64,000 nucleotides of DNA from Marisa cornuarietis (GCA_004794655.1 SMMW01000046.1:1524001-1588000); one strand, 5' to 3'. Numbered from the stretch's first letter, positions 21,731 to 34,600 are shown. The notes: generated from the letters alone by a model not told the origin. Translations and numbers: made by a program.

Positions 21731-23165
21731 CACATTCTGGAACATGGCAGACATTAATCGCGGCGCTGTAGAGCTATACATTCTGGAACATGTCGGACAT
21801 TAAGCACGACAGTGTAGAGCTATACATTCTAGAACATGTCGGACATTAAGCACGACAGTGTAGAGCTATACATTCTAGAACATGTCGGACATTAGCCACG
21901 ACAGTGTAGAGCTATACATTCAGGAACATGTCGGACATTAAGCACGACAGTGCAGAGCTATACATTCTAGAACATGTCGGATATTAAGCACGACAGTGTA
22001 GAGCTATACATTCTGGAACATGTCGGACATTAAGCACGACAGTCTAGAGCTATACATTCAGGAACATGTCGGACATTAAGCACGACAGTCTAGAGCTATA
22101 CATTCAGGAACATGTCGGACATTAAGCACGACAGTGCAGAGCTATACATTCTAGAACATGTCGGATATTAAGCACGACAGTGTAGAGCTATACATTCTGG
22201 AACATGTCGGACATTAATCATAGTGCTGTAGAGCTATACTTTCTAGAACATGTCGGACATTAAGCACGACAGTGTAGAGCTATACATTCAGGAACATGTC
22301 GGACATTAAGCACGACAGTCTAGAGCTATACATTCAAGAACATGTCGGACATTAAGCACGACAGTCTAGAGCTATACATTCTGGAACATGTCGGACATTA
22401 AGCACGACAGTCTAGAGCTCTACATTCAGGAACATGTCGGACATTAAGCACGACAGTCTAGAGCTATACATTCAGGAACATGGCGGACATTAAGCACGAC
22501 AGTGTAGAGCTATACATTCTAGAACATGTCGGACATTTATCATAGTGCTGTAGAGCTATACTTTCTAGAAGATGTCGGACATTAGCCACGAAAGTGTAGA
22601 CCTATACATTCTGGAACATGTCGGACATTAAGCACGACAGTGTAGAGCTATACATTCTGGAACATGTCGGACATTAAGCACGACAGTGTAGAGCTATACA
22701 TTCTAGAACATGTCGGACATTAACCACGACAGTGTAGAGCTATACATTCTAGAACATGTCGGACATTAACCACGACAGTGTAGAGCTATACATTCTAGAA
22801 CATGTCGGACATTAACCACGACAGTGTAGAGCTATACATTCTAGAACATGTCGGACATTAACCACGACAGTGTAGAGCTATACATTCTAGAACATGTCGG
22901 ACATTAACCACGACAGTGTAGAGCTATACATTCTAGAACATGTCGGACATTAACCACGACAGTGTAGAGCTATACATTCTAGAACATGTCGGACATTAAC
23001 CACGACAGTGTAGAGCTATACATTCTAGAACATGTCGGACATTAACCACGACAGTGTAGAGCTATACATTCTAGAACATGTCGGACATTAAGCACGACAG
23101 TGTAGAGCTATACATTCTAGAACATGTCGGACATTAACCACGACAGTGTAGAGCTATACATTCTT
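21731..23165 (+). repeat. 46-bp minisatellite, 31 copies, each with a TTCnnGAA core
   Basis: The unit contains ATTCTAGAACATGTCGGACA followed by TTAACCACGACAGTGTAGAG. The right-hand ten copies (from about 22697) are nearly identical. The left 21 vary in a mosaic way (AAGCAC/AACCAC, AGTGT/AGTCT/AGTGC, CTAGAA/CTGGAA/CAGGAA/CAAGAA). In every copy TTC and GAA, separated by two bases, are unchanged. A variant pair (CATAGTGCTG then CTTTCTAGAA) recurs seven units apart, evidence of a block duplication of about 322 bp. Confidence 0.97.
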
Positions 23166-23427
23166 GGCTAGAATCAGTTGTAAGAGCACAAGACTACAGA
23201 AGCCAACTACTTACATATTTGTAGTTGATGTAGCACATTTGTAAGGACACAAATTAAGTATCTTTACGGAACACATAAATATTTTGTACAGCTTTTAGCT
23301 ACTAGACGTTCCAAAAAATAAAATAGTCACAGAGCAGAATGAATGCGTGCCTGCGCATGTGTATGTGTGTTTGTGTAAGAAAGAGAATGTGACAGTGTGA
23401 GTAGCATGTGAGATTGAGATATCGCGT

Positions 23428-23455
23428 GCGTGTGTGTGTGTGTGAGTGTGAGAGA
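23428..23455 (+). repeat. (GT)n(GA)n microsatellite next to a KIF26 donor
   Basis: It reads as TC then CA repeats on the transcript strand, beginning about 12 bases into the intron after the 23465-23674 exon. Confidence 0.9.
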
Positions 23456-23464
23456 GAAACTTAC

Positions 23465-23674
23465 CAAAGAATCATCAGGCGAGAAGACGGCGTCAAAGGC
23501 AAACATTTTGGGGGCAGCGATTCCTGCTCGACGGTTGGCCGCCGTAACATATCCACTGGCGGAAGGATCAAAGATGGTCACCTGTTTACGGCGGGGGTCG
23601 ATGGAGAGGAAGCTGGCCCCTACCTCTCCCTGGCCACCTGGGCCCGCCGCACACACTCTCACCATCACCTTCAC
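23465..23674 (-). CDS. KIF26: KIF26-like kinesin, first motor-domain exon
   Basis: This 210-bp exon of 70 codons is phase 0 at both ends. It starts VKVMVRVCAAG, the first beta strand of the kinesin motor. It continues through FLSIDPRRKQVTIFDP and ends APKMFAFDAVFSPDDSL, where FAFDAVF is the kinesin FxFDxVF motif. The acceptor is TTGCTTACAG|GTG and the donor TTTG|GTAAGT, both strong. The spacing of the DPRRKQVT and PKMFAFD blocks follows KIF26, not conventional kinesins. It is separated from the previous exon by an intron of about 32.6 kb that holds the full-length LINE. A (CA)n-type microsatellite begins about 12 bases inside the following intron. There is no frameshift or stop, so the host gene looks intact here. 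Confidence 0.95.
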
Positions 23675-23827
23675 CTGTAAGCAATCAAAAGATAATTTAA
23701 CCTTCCAGTCGTCAAAGTTTACGAAGGAAAGACAGGAAGACAGGAACAAATCACGTGACAACCACACATGCGCCCCTGTCTTACTAATACTGTCGGACAT
23801 GAGTACCACATGTTTAGCACTTAAAGA

Positions 23828-23905
23828 CTGAAAATAATAATACTAATAAATGAAGATGTTTATTGCGCCTATTCACACTCATAGAGAGCATGCTCAGCGC
23901 TTAAA
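23828..23905 (-). mobile_element. LINE 3' tail in reverse orientation
   Basis: AATAATAATACTAATAAATG, then TTTATTGCGCC and GCATGCTCAGCGCTT, parallel to 16640-16735. On the minus strand it ends in a TTA/ATT tail. Confidence 0.4.
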
Positions 23906-26149
23906 ACAAGGAAGAGACAAGGACTACATGGATAGAACACGAGGGACGGAAGAATAAACGACAATACTGACGACAAACAGAAAACAAAGAATCAGGTCAG
24001 GAGGACGAGAGAGTAAGTTCGTCAACATTACCGAGAGGATAAGATCTTGTTCGCTAAATTTAATGCAGAGGTCTTGGTAGCAAATCAATCTAATCGAGAG
24101 AGGATGGAAATTAAATGATTGTTATTATCGCACGATAACCTGCATCATTGCATGACACTACTCGTGACCCTTAGTGCTTTGTCATCCTTCAGTCCATCCC
24201 TCCCTCCCCCACTATCCTCCTACAGCCAACTAGCAAGTGAAGGAATGAGTGAATGAGAAAACTTGTTATTTTGTTTTGTTTTTTTTCTGCACATGACATT
24301 CTCTTTCCAATTGGGACTAGAACCCTATGGGTCAATGTTTGACCTTCTAGATCCTGGAACCATAAAGCACGATTGCGCAGGAGTCGCGAACAACGCGCGT
24401 GCCCACGACAATGAGTGGCATGCAATTGCATTTTGATTGAACAATGCAGGGGCCATGAAATGGAAACTGACTGCAGAAGAGAGACGCTTGTTGGCGACTC
24501 GGGGGGGGGGGCATATGTGTGATGTGAGGGGACAACTTGCATGATGCTGGCCTCTCACACTCCCCGTTGTTTGCGCCAACGTTTGTGAAAAACGTCCTGA
24601 CAACAGATCAGGAAAGCAACAAGGGAGGAAAGGAGGGGTGGGTGGTGGAAAAGAGGATGGTAGGAGCCATAACGAGAAGGAAAGAGCGGCAAGCCTTTTA
24701 AAGAACCCTGCATGAAATTCTGACATTAAGGAACAACTTTTAATGGAGATTAAGGCTGGGCTCTGGTCTAGAACTCTCACTCAATTCTTTGTTTGTTTTT
24801 GTTTAAAGTAACAATTTGTCATGAAAAGAAGTTTTTAGAAAAGCTTTATACCACTGATTGTTTGTGTCCCTACGTTACAATCCCACTGATATTACTGCTA
24901 AATCCACACAGCAATCAAAACAACCGAGCTCAAGCGAGGGCACTAGGACTATGACCTCAGTAAAGACACAGCCAGCAAGATGGAGACATCACTCTCACGG
25001 GCAACGGGTATGGTGAGACAGGGTGTTCACTGGCAGCAAAAGTGTGTGTGTGTGTGGGGGGGGGGAGGAGTTGAACAAAGCAACACCTTCTTGTGGAGAT
25101 TAGGGAAATGCGCTGACAGTAAAGGACACCGGTGGCCGTGTTTAAGGCAGAAAAAAAGGACAAACATCACATATGTTACAGCCGAGCGCAAGGAGAGAGA
25201 TCATCAGCAAAACACACTGTACTTTCCTGCAGTCGAGACAAAGTGAACACTGTAGCTGGCAACACCAGGCCTGACTACAAATACTCTAACAGTAAGGGAG
25301 ATAAACACTTCGCAATTCGATGGGCGACGAGTTGTACAAAAGGATCCTCAAGTACCCCTGCTGGCTGCCTCTACCCCAAGTGGACGACACCCCTTACTGG
25401 AATAAAAATTAGTGAAGGACCAGACGCGAACAGCTCTTAACTACACACTAAGCTTATAATAAAAACTTTGCGGAAGGTGTGACAGTGTGCCACTGAAAGC
25501 CTGCACTCTTTATCAAACTTTTTCAGTTACAAACAATATCATGTTACTAAAATGTTGCATCATTTTACATGTTTAGGAGTATTAAAATATTTTCTGATAC
25601 GTCCTTAAACAGAAACAGAAACGTTACAAATTTTTATACACTAATATGTATACAAATATATTCAAATTTAGACCATTGTGTCTTTATTAGAACATATCCC
25701 GACACTCTTTGCAGACATACAAAAGGGCATTCTGTTTTGATGAAGTAAGCAATGTACAGGAATGGCGCGTGGCAGCTACTGACCTTCTGCCTTATATATT
25801 GACTGAGGGGAAGGGTATTATTTAGGTGGTAGTGGAAAGAGGTTTGTTATCACCTCTCTGTTTTTGTCTCTGACGTCTAGTCGTCAAGAGAGTGCTGACA
25901 GCAACCACCATGGGTCTATCTTCCTCAGAAGATTTAGCCTCCAAAAAGAACGGTATCAGACTAGCCTATCATCGCATGCGCCTTCACCCAATGGCTCTGC
26001 CCGCAGATGATAAGAAAAACTCCACACGAGGGGAGCTGATGACAAGGCCAGCTTCGAGTTTGCCTCGGCAGATAAGCCAATTGACAAAAACCGTGCTCGC
26101 CAGAAGAAGACTGGGAGCTGGGGTGCGGCGCAGTCGGCCTTGCTTGACG

Positions 26150-26365
26150 AGTGAACAGGCGATCGATGGCTGATAGATTTCTCCCGGGCCCCTCCACTGA
26201 CAGCCATTATCGCCGCCATTATCGCACATCTACGTGCGGGGCCCGCTGGGCCTGACACTGTAGCAGGCGGACATCAGGATGCGCGGCGGAAGAGGTCGGG
26301 CCGTGGCCCTGGGACTGACCAGCCAATCAGATCCGACCACGTCATCGCGCCGCCCCCCGCGAAGA
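26150..26365. promoter_or_regulatory. CpG-rich patch with CCAAT and CRE-like sites
   Basis: This segment is much richer in CpG than its surroundings. It contains ACCAGCCAATCAGAT, a good NF-Y type CCAAT box, followed about ten bases later by CCACGTCATCGCG, a CRE/ATF-like site. That pairing and spacing is common in TATA-less promoters. It lies in the giant intron, about 2.6 kb upstream of the first motor exon on the transcript strand. An internal or bidirectional promoter is an inference; no first exon was identified. Confidence 0.35.
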
Positions 26366-26814
26366 AGGCAACATGCGTTCAAAGAAAAGCCACAATCGAA
26401 ACTGGACCCTCAACTTAATGGAATATGCATCTACATCGATACTGCACACTAAAGTTAGTAGAATATGAGCTGACAACTTTGGTTTATAAAACACTTCGTT
26501 GCAAGGAAGCGATTCCAGACACCTCGACCAAAATCATGTTTTTACGTCTCAGTACACATGTCCGTCAGTGTTACGATAAGTTATTTAATATAATTATGCC
26601 GGTAAACAAATCACAACTTGGACATCTGTGTAAGTGAGCTTAGTCTGCTCAGACAAAGTTCATCGGCACTCTTCTACGTGTTCGTAGACCTCTGCGAGAA
26701 AGATGTATCACTCACCGTTTACATCGCGGTCAAAGCGCCTCTACTCACCCACCTTTATTCACCATGTTCATTGCAGCCTAGGCAATTCAAACTAGTTAAT
26801 GAATGTTAATGAAC

Positions 26815-27000
26815 GTTAATCCTTTGCGAAGTCCTCCGGTGTTAGTCTCAGCGAGCTTAAACAATGTGAACAAACCGGAAACATTGTCGTCCAAAGCCTC
26901 GTTTTGACTTGACTGAAAAAAATCGTCTAAAAACAGTCCAGTGATACAAGTCCGTGGTCTGACAAACTAACCTGATGCTTTCGTTATCAAAAACTGCCCA
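26815..27000 (+). repeat. Interspersed repeat, copy A (partner at 63575)
   Basis: Collinear words with the second copy are CTTTGCGAAGTCCTCCGGTG, TTAGTCTCAGCGAGC, TGAACAAACCGGAA, GACTGAAAAAAATCGTCT and AGCAGTCCAGTGATACAAGT (here ACAGTCC). Confidence 0.75.
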
Positions 27001-30000
27001 TGCGTGCGAGATTCTCTGAGACTTTATACGGAGAATCAAAACTTGCAGTTTAGGGAAAACCGAGCCTATTTTTGTATAATATGGAGGATTTTTTATAAAA
27101 GAATTTCAACAGAAACTGTACTTCTGAGGACATAACTGTATACACTATACAGTATTTAATACACTTTGTACACCATGTCAGGGTCCACTTAAAATACCGA
27201 CTGGTGTATATAGCTGGAATACTATAATAAAGTGAACTGATTGACTACGATAAAAAGTGATGCGTGCAGGTGGATTAAGAGATTAAATGCAAAGCATAAC
27301 TGTAATGCAATAAAAACTAAAGTGTGCTGTTTATTTAAGATAAGTTGATGAAGTTGATAATAAGAAAGAACTCCGCTATCATTCAACCTGAAAGTCAATA
27401 CATGACTTTGCTTAGTGTCCCATTTCGCCAAGGGGAAAAAAAAGGGGGAATGTGCACCAATTAGCACGCCTGCTGGTAATCTTAACCCATTTCATTACAA
27501 GTCTAATGCCACTTTTTCAGATTTCCGGGAAAACTCAGTTTTAATACTGAACGATAAAGTCGGAATCTTTCTCTTTAACGATGCTGCAAGAGTGAGATGA
27601 AATGGCGTATGAAGCTTCTTGAGCAAATATTGAGTCCAACTGCAGATGACATAAAAGCGCCATTTTCCAGGCAGAAAGGTTTTTGCGAGTCGACACAGAG
27701 AAGTAGGAGCCACGGAAATTTCAAACAACTTTACGATATTTGTTCTTGCACGGAGTAGTTCCTCCTGACAGCGCCTATGGAAACGCCCAGTAGCACTCTC
27801 TACACTCCAAACGAAGAAATGTTTTCTTGGAGGGTGCCAGCAGGCCCGGCTCTTGGGAATAAACTTTGGTTTGCATGGCTTTGGTTTACGAATGTATCGT
27901 AAAATCTTACATTGTCTCTGCGCGTTCATGTGCGCGTGGGATCCCGACAACGGATAGAAATAAAGACGGGTGGGGAAAAAACAGCATAAAAGTTGTGAAA
28001 ATATAGCATAAAGTGTGTAAAAAAGAGTAAAATTGTGAAAATCTGGCACAAATGTGTTGCTTCTCACACAATAGATAAGCGATCGTCTAAGGAGAGTATT
28101 CTAAGTAAGTACCCAGCATCGACATTCGGATCAGCAGGGTAGCATGGACCCAGCATCTACACTAAGAAAGAAATTGCAAAGCTGTAGAGAAGCACCGATG
28201 AGTTTTGTCCGGATAGCAAAACGGTACAGGCATGTTTTCCCCAAGTTTCATCTCTTAGTCTGTAGACAGAGACAGGCTGACTGAACGCTAGTCACTTGCT
28301 TGTTTGCGATACATTCGGTTGTACTAGGGGAATGTTCCTTAAAGCCATCCGTTCGTATTTTATTTTACTTTTTCGCACTCTATCAGATATAATACTTTTA
28401 AAATTTTGTTTAGATCACAGACTGTTAATGGTAAAGACAAGTATGTTTATTTTGCCTCTAGACCACTAATGTTTACGGGTCACAAGCGTAAACAGTCGGT
28501 CGCACCTAGCGGCAAATCCACTTATTCACTTTTAAACAGCTTTTTTGTTCTGCGGCAACGTCGACACTTGCATACACAGCAGCAGTCCGCGGGCCCAGGA
28601 CAGCCCTGCGGACCTTCCAGTGTCCAGAGGTGGACGATTGCTTGCTGGCCGGATGTGTATTTCGTGGACAGGGCGGGACATGTTGCCAGGTCGGTTTCCA
28701 GCGACCCCACCATCCCTACCAGTACTGCACAGCATGCCAGGCATAGCGCTGCACGGCACAGCACGGCACGCGCCTCTAGTCCTATTTGCATTTACGGCCC
28801 CTGTCGGACGCGGAGGTCGTAAAAGCGCCCTCTATCGGAGGCAGCGGTCGTAAAGGCGACCCCACTTCCTTCCTTTAGCACCACCCATCCCTTCTCACTC
28901 TCTTTCAGCCAGCATCCCCGTTAGCCACAGACAACAAGTAAAATATGCAGACAAGGGAGAAAGGGGAACAGCAGCACGCAAAAGTCTGACCTCCTCAAGA
29001 TAATCTCCCTTTCCACGAAAACAAAATCGTCGAGAGGGTAAAGTAAAAGACAAGCCCACAACAAGCAGTAAGAATAGGCATGCGGCAGCATTTTGTGTGA
29101 AGGAATCAGCATAACATCATCGAAAGACGACAACCAAGCGGCCCTAAAGGGAAGCAACCCGCGAAGAGCAGACAACTGAAACCTGACAGTGAAGAGAAGC
29201 GTTGGAGACGGACTGTTGCTGTCCCATGTCAAGGGTGCTGCGTGGTTGTGCCGTTTCGGGTTGGGGAGTGGCTTCTACATACGCTGCATATAGGAAACGG
29301 GGAAACGAGAAATCAATAGGGGTGACCGCTCCTCCCTGTTGAATTCAACTGGTGCCCAGAGGCGCTTGAAGGTCTCCTTCCCTCCACGCGGTTGTCAATG
29401 TCGGCGGCCGAAGAGCGCCTAACCCGATTGAGGGCGAGTTAGATTGTTGTCGCTGTGCTGATGGCTGTCACTAATTGCTGATGCACGAGTCGCTTGCAGC
29501 GAGATGTGGCTGCGGGCGTCAGATGGGGTCGGGCTAGATGGCGTCCTTCCATACCCGCCATGAATATGGGCGACAGCAAATAAGATCGAGATGGAGGCTC
29601 GCTGATGACGTGCATTTGTGGAGGAAGAATTCGAGGAATGAAGAGTGTTTTGATTAGATTTTATATTTTGTGATTTTTCTCCTAGGCCTAGGGCACTACT
29701 GGTAGTCGAAGCCAGAACGAAAAGAGTGAACTCAAATGGAAGATGCGAATCAAACTTCATCACCGCGCCGAGTAAGCTGGGCGAACCTCTCAAAAGACGA
29801 GGACGAAAAATAAGTATGAGAGATCAGAAGACTTTAATAAATGTTAAAGGCAAAACAAAACACAAGACAAATATTTGAATAAAACACTAAAGTTAGATAG
29901 TAAAGATAGTAAAGAGTGGAACAAAACCAAAACGTTGCCATAGATACAACGAATAGAAAGCTGAAAATGCTGCTGGTAAGCAATTTAATTGTCCCTTGGC

Positions 30001-30429
30001 CTAAAAGCAGGCAATCATAACACGTTTTCTGCACACTTTCGTATGTTGTCAGGTACACCTTGGTGCTACCTGAGTAAAAATGTCGATTTTCACACGAGAA
30101 GACACAAGCAATGACAGGGTTTGCTCAGCTGCCAATGTTTATTTTCCACATGGAGCTAACAGGTAGAACACACGCATGCGCTCATAAACACACATACCAC
30201 CACGCCACGCAACCTCCTCCCACTTCCAGGTGCAAAATCCTCTAACGGGAATTTTCATGGGTACTCACTATTTTTTTTATTATTCCGGGGATCATCACAG
30301 CTTAAATAAACGTGTATAACCTTGTTTCTGTTGTGTTCGTAAAGATGTCGCAGATTGCACAGAGAATGACTGCAACAGATTTTCTACCACAGGCTACAAC
30401 TAAGCAACTACTTAGATGGGCCGATCATT

Positions 30430-31318
30430 TGACGTACGATAACATACCTAAGCTAGTGGTATGCCTACCCCAGTGACGTGCTTAAATCAGTGACATACCT
30501 AACCCAATGACGCACGTGCATCAGGGACAAGTCGGTAACGTGCACCAAATGAGATACCCAAGCCACTGACGCGCATAAACCAAAACTGTGACGTGAACAA
30601 ATAAGTGGAACACCTAAACGACTGACATACCTAAGCCAGTGACGTACACAAATAAGTGAAACACCTAAACGACTGACATACCTAAGCCAGTGACGTACAC
30701 AAATAAGTGAAACACCTAAACGACTGACATACCCAAGCCAGTGACGTGCACAAATAAGTGGAACAGCTAAACGACTGACATACCTAAGCCAGTGACGTGC
30801 ACAAATAAGTGGAACACCTAAACGACTGACATACCTAAGCCAGTGACGTACACAAATAAGTGGAACACCTAAACGACTGACATACCTAAGCCAGTGACGT
30901 ACACAAATAAGTGAAACACCTAAACGACTGACATACCCAAGCCAGTGACGTGCACAAATAAGTGGAACAGCTAAACGACTGACATACCTAAGCCAGTGAC
31001 GTGCACAAATAAGTGGAACACCTAAACGACTGACATACCTAAGCCAGTGACGTACACAAATAAGTGGAACACCTAAACGACTGACATACCTAAGCCAGTG
31101 ACGTACACAAATAAGTGGAACACCTAAACGACTGACATACCCAAGCCAGTGACGTGCACAAATAAGTGGAACAGCTAAACGACTGACATACCTAAGCCAG
31201 TGACGTGCACAAATAAGTGGAACAGCTAAACGACTGACATACCTAAGCCAGTGACGTGCACAAATAAGTGGAACACCTAAACGACTGACATACCTCAGCC
31301 AGTGACGTACACTAAACG
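30430..31318 (+). repeat. 51-bp minisatellite with a four-unit (204-bp) higher-order repeat
   Basis: About 14 good copies follow several degenerate ones at the left edge. The unit contains CATACCTAAGCCAGTGACGT and ACAAATAAGTGGAACACCTA. Variant bases (GTAC/GTGC, GGAACACC/GAAACACC/GGAACAGC, CCTAAG/CCCAAG) recur in the same order every four units. Confidence 0.95.
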
Positions 31319-31650
31319 AATGGAACCGAAGGAAAGACTGGCCTCTAAGAGAGGCTGTGCGTGGCGAGGGGGAAGAACTCTCGCTGCAGGCAGACAGCGG
31401 TGACCGTGTCAGCGCCCCTAATGAGACCTCCTTCCTGGCTGCCGGCAGAGCGGCGCAAATGAAATGAATACGAAACTGGAGGCAATAGAGAGAGAGAGAA
31501 GGAGAGTGAGCAACAACACCGCTACGAGCAGCTCTCGGTGGTAAGGGGGGGGATCGATGTCAGTCAAATTTAGGAGGATCCGATACACTTCCGGCAGCAG
31601 AGAACCGGACAGGACATGGGAGGCAGCGTGAGGCGGTACCGCACAATTGC

Positions 31651-31671
31651 CAGAGAGAGAGAGAGAGAGGG
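31651..31671 (+). repeat. (GA)n microsatellite
   Basis: GA repeat running into GGGG. Confidence 0.85.
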
Positions 31672-34600
31672 GGGATCGTTCGATCTTAGCACTCTGGCAT
31701 CATGAAAAAAAAAATAAATGAAATTGAACGACGAAATGGATTACTAAAGATGTATCGTACTGTATATACTCAATGCGAATCATGGTTATGGAAGTTACAG
31801 TGATTGAAGTTAGAGCTCAAAATCCCAGATGTCAAATGATCGATCGACTCTCATGCACATCTTATAGACTACGTCTCAAAGTCAGCGAGTATCAACAAAT
31901 CATCGTCCGGATATTGGGCACGGGTAGAGTAAAACTACTTCCAGTGATGTAGTCAATACCACAGATGTCTCATCCACACTTGAGACATCTCATTTGAAAT
32001 GTCACGTTCACAGTCAGTTATACACTTCAGACAGTTAGGATTTTCGAAATAACAATCACTGTCCAACATTTACTGTAGACACACTTTCGGAACTCACGAT
32101 CGTGCTTGATTATACTTGAGGCAAGAAGTCACCTTGTTAGATACACTCTGAACCCGCTTGATCAGAGACACTCTTGACGCAGTCAAACAGTTTGTAAAAA
32201 TTACGATCACAGTCAAGCAAACCACTGGAACAGACAAACAGTTATAAAAAAAATTGCACTCAGAGTCATGAGCGTGTGGCAACCAAGCGACATGTTGCTT
32301 CCATACGTTTCCGCCGCAAACCGTTCGCTGGAGAATACCGCTGGCTCCTAAAATATGAGTGCTATGAGAACGGAAACGAACCAACTGAGCTGGACGCGAA
32401 TCCTAAGCTTCTGGACCCTCAACATCCCTTGACACACACGGCATTCTTCCTCACTAACAGCCTCGTCAAGGGGCCTTAAACAGTCACCCGGAGTTCCCAC
32501 TCTTTCGCCCACAACCCCAACTGTTGACTCAATTGGCAGGAGAGTTGTCTTCTCATTAGTTCTTCACCGGTTTGTCTTCCTGACGGGTTGACCTTCACTG
32601 GCGCTGGGTGACCGTGGTGTGTGAGGGGTCGAATCTCGCGAAGTGTAATATATGAGTATCTGGGCAGATAGTGACAAGAGTCGATCTCCACGGAACAACT
32701 GTCAGCCCACTGGACCCGGGTGGTGCTGCCTCGGTCATTCGAGTACATCGATGACCCAGTACCTTCTGGTGACCTCAGCTGTCCCGCTAAATGAATTCTC
32801 GTGGATATGCTGTGACGTCAGTGGACGGATGAAATACACCGTCTGCTTGAACTGTCTGGGCTACAACACGATTAGGACGGGTGGTCCTGTACGCCGACTG
32901 TTTCCTTAACCACACTTTGCAACTTGCCGTCTTGAAAGGCAAATGTCGGGGCACAAGGGTCAAAATGGATGACAGGTTCATTATCAACTTTCTTTTCTCG
33001 GCAAAAGAAGTCTTAGCAGAATTGGTTCCCACCTTAATCTCTGTAAGCCATGGTTCGGTTAAAATAACGATTTCGCACCATGACTTTTACTTTAAGGTCT
33101 AGTGGCGAGCCATTTTCGTCTCATGGAGAAAGCTTAGTCTAAGACACATTCCCCCAAAACTAAGCGAATACCATTCCTTAGATTTTTGTTCTCGAAATAC
33201 ACGTCTATAAACATTGCAAACAGAAAGAGGTCACCCTCGTGTCGTCATGTTTTCCACGAACATGTCTAATTACATAAGGTTTCGGGTCTCCCATTGGCTG
33301 TAGTCTTGACAAAATACCCTGACGTCTGTCTCGTTGATCTCATTTTTGATGAGGGGAAAGGAGATAAAGACCCACATTTGGGGAAATAGTCTGAAGTCTG
33401 AAGTCATTAGGAAAAAACTGCACCAACTAGACCTTAATTAAAATCTCTGATTTACCGCTGTCGGGATTAAGACTGCTCGCTCGATTCTAGTGGGAGATGT
33501 AAGCACTCGACAAACACTCGGAATGAGCTGTCTGATTAGTAGTGGTGTCTGTCCCCCTTTAGGCTCTAGCACCAGAAAAATTGGGTAGTATTGTGCATAT
33601 GCATGGATAGGTAGGTAGACCTGTATTGTGTGAGTGTGAGTGTGGAGAGCGAGAGAGATATATTTTGTCACAAGCACTCAATCCGCCAACCGCAGAAAAA
33701 TGCACAATGCATGCTTTCATTACTACTGCTCGGCTTATATTTATAAGCGCACGCATGCACACACATGCGAGCTGATCACACCTTCACCCCGGCATAAGCT
33801 CTTAAACAAAACCTAGCCCCAAGCCCCTCAAATCCTTCTGTCTCTTGGAACGGTCCGAGCAGACCTCACTATTTCTTCCAGTTCATACAACATATTTCTG
33901 CTATGATTTCTTTTCCTATGCTGTACGGTGGCTAATGTTCAAAGTCTTTGTTAATTATGTAATTATGCCCCAGCAAGAATGCTCGGCTGTTAATGGGGCT
34001 AAGTCGGAGCCAGCCGCAGCGGTTTGCCACGAGCTGTTCTTCCCTCTCCCGCCCTTACAGGGTACTACCGCCTGCCCTTCATTCCTCGATATTTTTAGGT
34101 CGCCCTGCATGTTTTGCGTTACTTCTGACATGTTAAACGCCCTCTGTTGCTGCTTACCTGGGGTTTACCGGCAGCACTGGGCCCAGCTAAATATCGACAA
34201 ATCTTCTAAAGCGGCATTTAGCAAAAACTACCCGGACTGCGAGGGACAATCCAGACTTCCGCACCCCCCTCTAAGGAATACTACAACGCGGACATTCACG
34301 TTCAAAAAAACAAAAAAACAAAAACAAAAACAAAAAAATGAAAGATTTACGGAAAACTACACTTTGGGGACACTGTGCTTCTAACTTCTACCCATTCCGC
34401 TTAGTTATCTACAACCGTTTATGAAGTCACAGAAATTTGTTCTCACTAGGAGCCCTTCTACGAAATGAGTCATACTAAACAAATGGGCCATTTTTATATT
34501 TCTATCTTACCAGCTTACTTAAGTGCGCACAAATCCAAGTGAAAGCTCGAAAAAAGCAAAAACTCCTAAATCGTTAAATGGCGCTCTTTGACAATAAAGG

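Larger units (their letters stand above)
17392..23464 (-). other. KIF26-like intron between the first two motor exons
   Basis: This 6.1-kb intron is dominated by three minisatellites (17400-18050, 18553-18846, 21731-23165) and by two tRNA-like copies near 19300-19520. Region 18050-18550 holds only a loose repetition of GTGTACAGT-type words. I see nothing identifiable in 18850-19250, 19530-19960, 20110-20590, 20630-21710 and 23165-23425. Confidence 0.85.

Noticed and set aside
25892..26173. A short gene in the GC-rich patch, open on both strands
   Set aside because: Several overlapping frames of similar length on both strands reflect base composition. None has a domain or splice sites.
27495..28067. 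A 190-codon minus-strand frame
   Set aside because: It has no recognisable domain, its start region is AT-rich and of low complexity, and there is no splice or promoter context. Its length is within reach of chance in 64 kb.
33845..34384. A 179-codon plus-strand frame
   Set aside because: The C-terminus runs into an A-rich stretch (KKTKKQKQKQKN) and no domain is visible. It is probably a chance frame.
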